6,933 nt of DNA from NCBI GenBank assembly GCA_905235775.1, contig CAJOMY010000106.1:1-6933 (forward strand), written 5' to 3'. The translations under genes and the position numbers were made by a program. The notes beneath the pieces are model-generated. The model ran no database searches, was not told the origin of the DNA, and was given only the letters and a program-made list of their open reading frames with translations. The stretch is from an uncultured Bacteroidales bacterium (lineage in GTDB: Bacteria > Bacteroidota > Bacteroidia > Bacteroidales > UBA932). Of the stretch, positions 5,158 through 6,933 are shown in pieces (the stretch's first letter is position 1; every line of letters starts with the position of its first letter).

Positions 5158-6838
5158 ATGTTCAAAGGACAACCCAAAGGTCTTTACGCTCTGGCTCTTG
5201 CCAATACCGGTGAGCGTTTCGGCTATTACACCATGCTGGCCATCTTCCTGCTCTTCCTGCAGGCGAAGTTCGGCTTCACCGCCGCTGCGGCAGGTCAGTT
5301 CTACGCCATTTTCCTGGCGGCAGTCTACTTCATGCCCGTCCTCGGCGGCTGGCTCGCCGACAAGATCGGCTTCGGCAAGTGCGTCGTGACCGGCGTCTCC
5401 GTGATGTTTGTCGGCTACCTGTGCCTCGCCATCCCGACCAACGTCTTCACCAACCGGGGCCTCGCCCTGACGCTGATGATCGGCGCCCTGCTGCTGATCG
5501 CCGTCGGCACGGGCCTGTTCAAAGGCAATCTGCAGGTCCTGGTCGGCAACTTGTACGATGATCCGAAGTATGCCGCCAAGCGCGATTCGGCGTTCAGCCT
5601 CTTCTACATGGCCATCAACATCGGCGCCATGTTCGCCCCCACCGCCGCAACCGCGCTGACCAACGCCCACCTGCGCAGCGCCGGACTCATCTACAAGGCG
5701 GACATTCCCGCCCTGGCCCACCAGTATCTCGCCGGCACCCTTGCCGACACGAGCCTGCTCGAGTCGCTCCAGGCCGCCATGCCGGGTGCCGGTGTCGCAG
5801 GCATGGACCTGGAAATGTTCAGCAAGTTCTACATCAGCAACCTTGCCTTCGCCTACAACCTCGGCTTCGCCGTAGCCTGCATCTCCCTCATCTTCTCCAT
5901 CCTCATCTACCTGAGTTGCCGCAAGTGGTTCAAGCATGCCGACGTCAATGCCAAGCAGGCCGCTGCGGGCAGCGAAACCGTCGTCGAGCTCACGCCCAAG
6001 CAGACCAAGGACCGCATCACCGCCCTGGTTTTCGTGTTCGCGGTGGTCATCTTCTTCTGGATGGCCTTCCACCAGAACGGCTCGTCGCTGACCTACTGCC
6101 CGCGACTACACCCAGGACACCGTGTCCGGCCCGCTCCGCATCGGCTTCAACATCTGGCCGCTCTTCCTGATCGCGGTGTCAGTCTACACGCTGTTCGGCA
6201 TCTTCCAGTCCGAATCTTCCAAGGCCAAGGCCATCTGCGGCGGCGTGACGCTTCTGCTCTGGGGCGGCGCCTATGCGATTTATTCCGGCATGGACGAGGT
6301 GCTGAATATCCTGCCGCAGCAGTTCCAGCAGTTCAATCCCTTCTTCGTGGTCGCCCTCACACCGGTCTCCATGGCCCTGTTCAGCGCCCTCGCCAGGAAG
6401 GGCAAGGAGCCTTCCGCGCCGAAGAAGATCGGCCTCGGCATGTTCGTGGCCGCACTCGGCTACCTGGTCATGCTCGCCGCCTCTAAGGGCCAGCCGGCTC
6501 CGTCGGAGCTGACGGCCGTCGGGGGCGTCTCCCCGGATCCGGTGGTTCCGACCTACCTGATCACGACCTACCTGGTGCTGACCTTCGCGGAGCTGCTCCT
6601 CAGTCCGATGGGCATCTCCTTCGTCTCGAAGGTGGCCCCGCCGAAGTACAAGGGCCTGATGATGGGATGCTGGTTCGCCGCCACCGCCATCGGCAACTAC
6701 CTCAGTTCCATTCCTTCGATGCTCTGGGACAATGTGCCGCTGTGGGTCAACTGGACCGTCCTCATGGCGCTCTGCGTCATCTCGGGTCTGGTAATGTTCT
6801 CCTTCCTCAAACGTCTGGAGGCGGCCACGGCCGAATAA
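5158..6838 (+). pseudogene. POT/PTR-family peptide:proton symporter, interrupted by a frameshift
   Basis: A member of the proton-dependent oligopeptide transporter family (MFS fold), importing di- and tripeptides across the inner membrane. The first frame (5158-6096, 313 residues) has the TM1 motif NTGERFGYY (16-24), the PTR signature FYMAINIGAMFAP (149-161), a long polar loop (about 165-225) as in Bacteroidota members, and the TM7 segment FFWMAFHQNGSSLTY. Homology then continues one frame over: ARDYTQDTVSGPLRIGF from 6098 to TAA 6836-6838 (246 residues), with about seven hydrophobic segments. Restoring two bases at 6097 (TAC TTC GCC) gives TYFARDY and a protein of about 560 residues, normal for the clade. 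As given, translation from ATG 5158 runs out of frame to a stop at 6484-6486, losing the C-terminal half. The position of the first Glu in ExxER is N16, and the TM7 Glu is H305. It could be a true pseudogene, a strain mutation or an assembly error; both halves otherwise look well preserved. Confidence 0.88.
6091..6106 (+). other. Frameshift junction in the transporter gene
   Basis: Reading ACC TAC from 6091 is correct for the family. The next sensible codon, GCC at 6098, is one base out of frame, leaving a lone T at 6097 where a Phe codon (TTC) is expected. This fits loss of two bases (TC) rather than a one-base insertion, which would delete a conserved residue. The site is not a homopolymer or a known slippery sequence. 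Confidence 0.75.
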
Positions 6839-6841
6839 GCG

Positions 6842-6933
6842 ATGCTCAAGCTCCGGGTCTGGCTGCTGAAGGGTCTGCTCCGCCTGCTGGCGCTGCTGCC
6901 GCTGCGCGTTCACTACGTACTGGGGCGCTTCGT
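6842..6933 (+). CDS. Probable lipid A / lysophospholipid acyltransferase (LpxL/HtrB-like), N-terminal fragment
   Basis: Thirty codons are visible before the window ends. The N-terminus is a basic-hydrophobic helix with the phrase LLRLLALLPLRVHYVLGRF, which closely resembles the membrane-anchoring start of Bacteroidota LpxL/HtrB-family acyltransferases. Those enzymes add a secondary acyl chain to lipid A (or an aminolipid) at the inner face of the inner membrane. The catalytic HX4D motif would lie downstream, outside the window, so the family call rests on the N-terminal helix alone. The ATG is 3 nt after the transporter stop, with no terminator or promoter between, so it is probably cotranscribed with the transporter. 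A generic membrane protein is the main alternative. Confidence 0.6.
   Translation, partial: MLKLRVWLLKGLLRLLALLPLRVHYVLGRF

Noticed and set aside
4603..6072. Long minus-strand open frame (489 codons) crossing the HAD gene, the intergenic region and the transporter
   Set aside because: It runs across a terminator, a promoter and two well-supported plus-strand genes, and its product looks like low-complexity antisense translation.
6091..6106. Programmed +1 frameshifting in the transporter gene
   Set aside because: There is no slippery codon pair, stop codon or internal Shine-Dalgarno-like stimulator at the junction, and the read-on appears to lack one expected residue. A deletion or sequencing error is simpler.
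6122..6838. Separate 238-residue membrane protein gene starting at GTG 6122
   Set aside because: The frame continues transporter homology upstream to 6098 and supplies exactly the missing C-terminal half, so it is the second part of the broken gene rather than an independent one.
1..6933. CRISPR array, tRNA or rRNA gene, insertion sequence, phage or defence system
   Set aside because: No regularly spaced repeats, no RNA-gene signatures, no transposase or integrase, and no nuclease or toxin-antitoxin-like protein were seen; nearly all the sequence is explained by the listed genes.

Overview
The window reads as a piece of a GC-rich (about 60% by eye) Bacteroidota chromosome, most likely Bacteroidales of the gut or rumen type. 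Three things point there. A Bacteroidota-type promoter (TTTG, 19 nt, TATATTTG) precedes the only gene with a clear intergenic region. Shine-Dalgarno sequences are absent, and the leaders are A-rich or overlap the gene before. The proteins also have Bacteroidota-style forms: a short Wza-like lipoprotein, a Wzc-like kinase with a Tyr-Gly tail, and a POT transporter with an NxGERF motif and a long central loop. No species can be named from the sequence.

Region 1 (1-5040, + strand) is the 3' end of a capsule or exopolysaccharide operon. It holds the C-terminus of one GT-B glycosyltransferase, a complete family-4-like glycosyltransferase, an outer-membrane polysaccharide export lipoprotein (Wza family), an inner-membrane chain-length regulator/tyrosine autokinase (Wzc family), and a small HAD-superfamily phosphatase-like protein. 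The genes overlap or are separated by 2-3 nt, so they are almost certainly cotranscribed and translationally coupled. The glycosyltransferases would build the repeat unit on a lipid carrier, the Wza/Wzc pair would control chain length and export, and the HAD protein's role is unknown.

Region 2 (5041-5157) is the only substantial intergenic gap. It holds two overlapping, mutually exclusive hairpins, a strong intrinsic terminator with a 7-T tail, and a promoter whose upstream element sits in the loop of that terminator.

Region 3 (5158-6933) starts a new transcription unit. It encodes a proton-dependent oligopeptide (POT/PTR) transporter, broken by a frameshift at about 6097 that looks like a 2-nt deletion. 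Three nt later begins the N-terminus of a probable LpxL/HtrB-type lipid A acyltransferase, which is cut by the window edge.

I found no CRISPR array, RNA gene, insertion sequence, phage gene or defence system, and no clearly new system. The points most worth a second look are the terminator-promoter overlap, the transporter frameshift and its unusual residues, the Tyr-Gly tail of the kinase, and the phosphatase-like gene coupled to the kinase.
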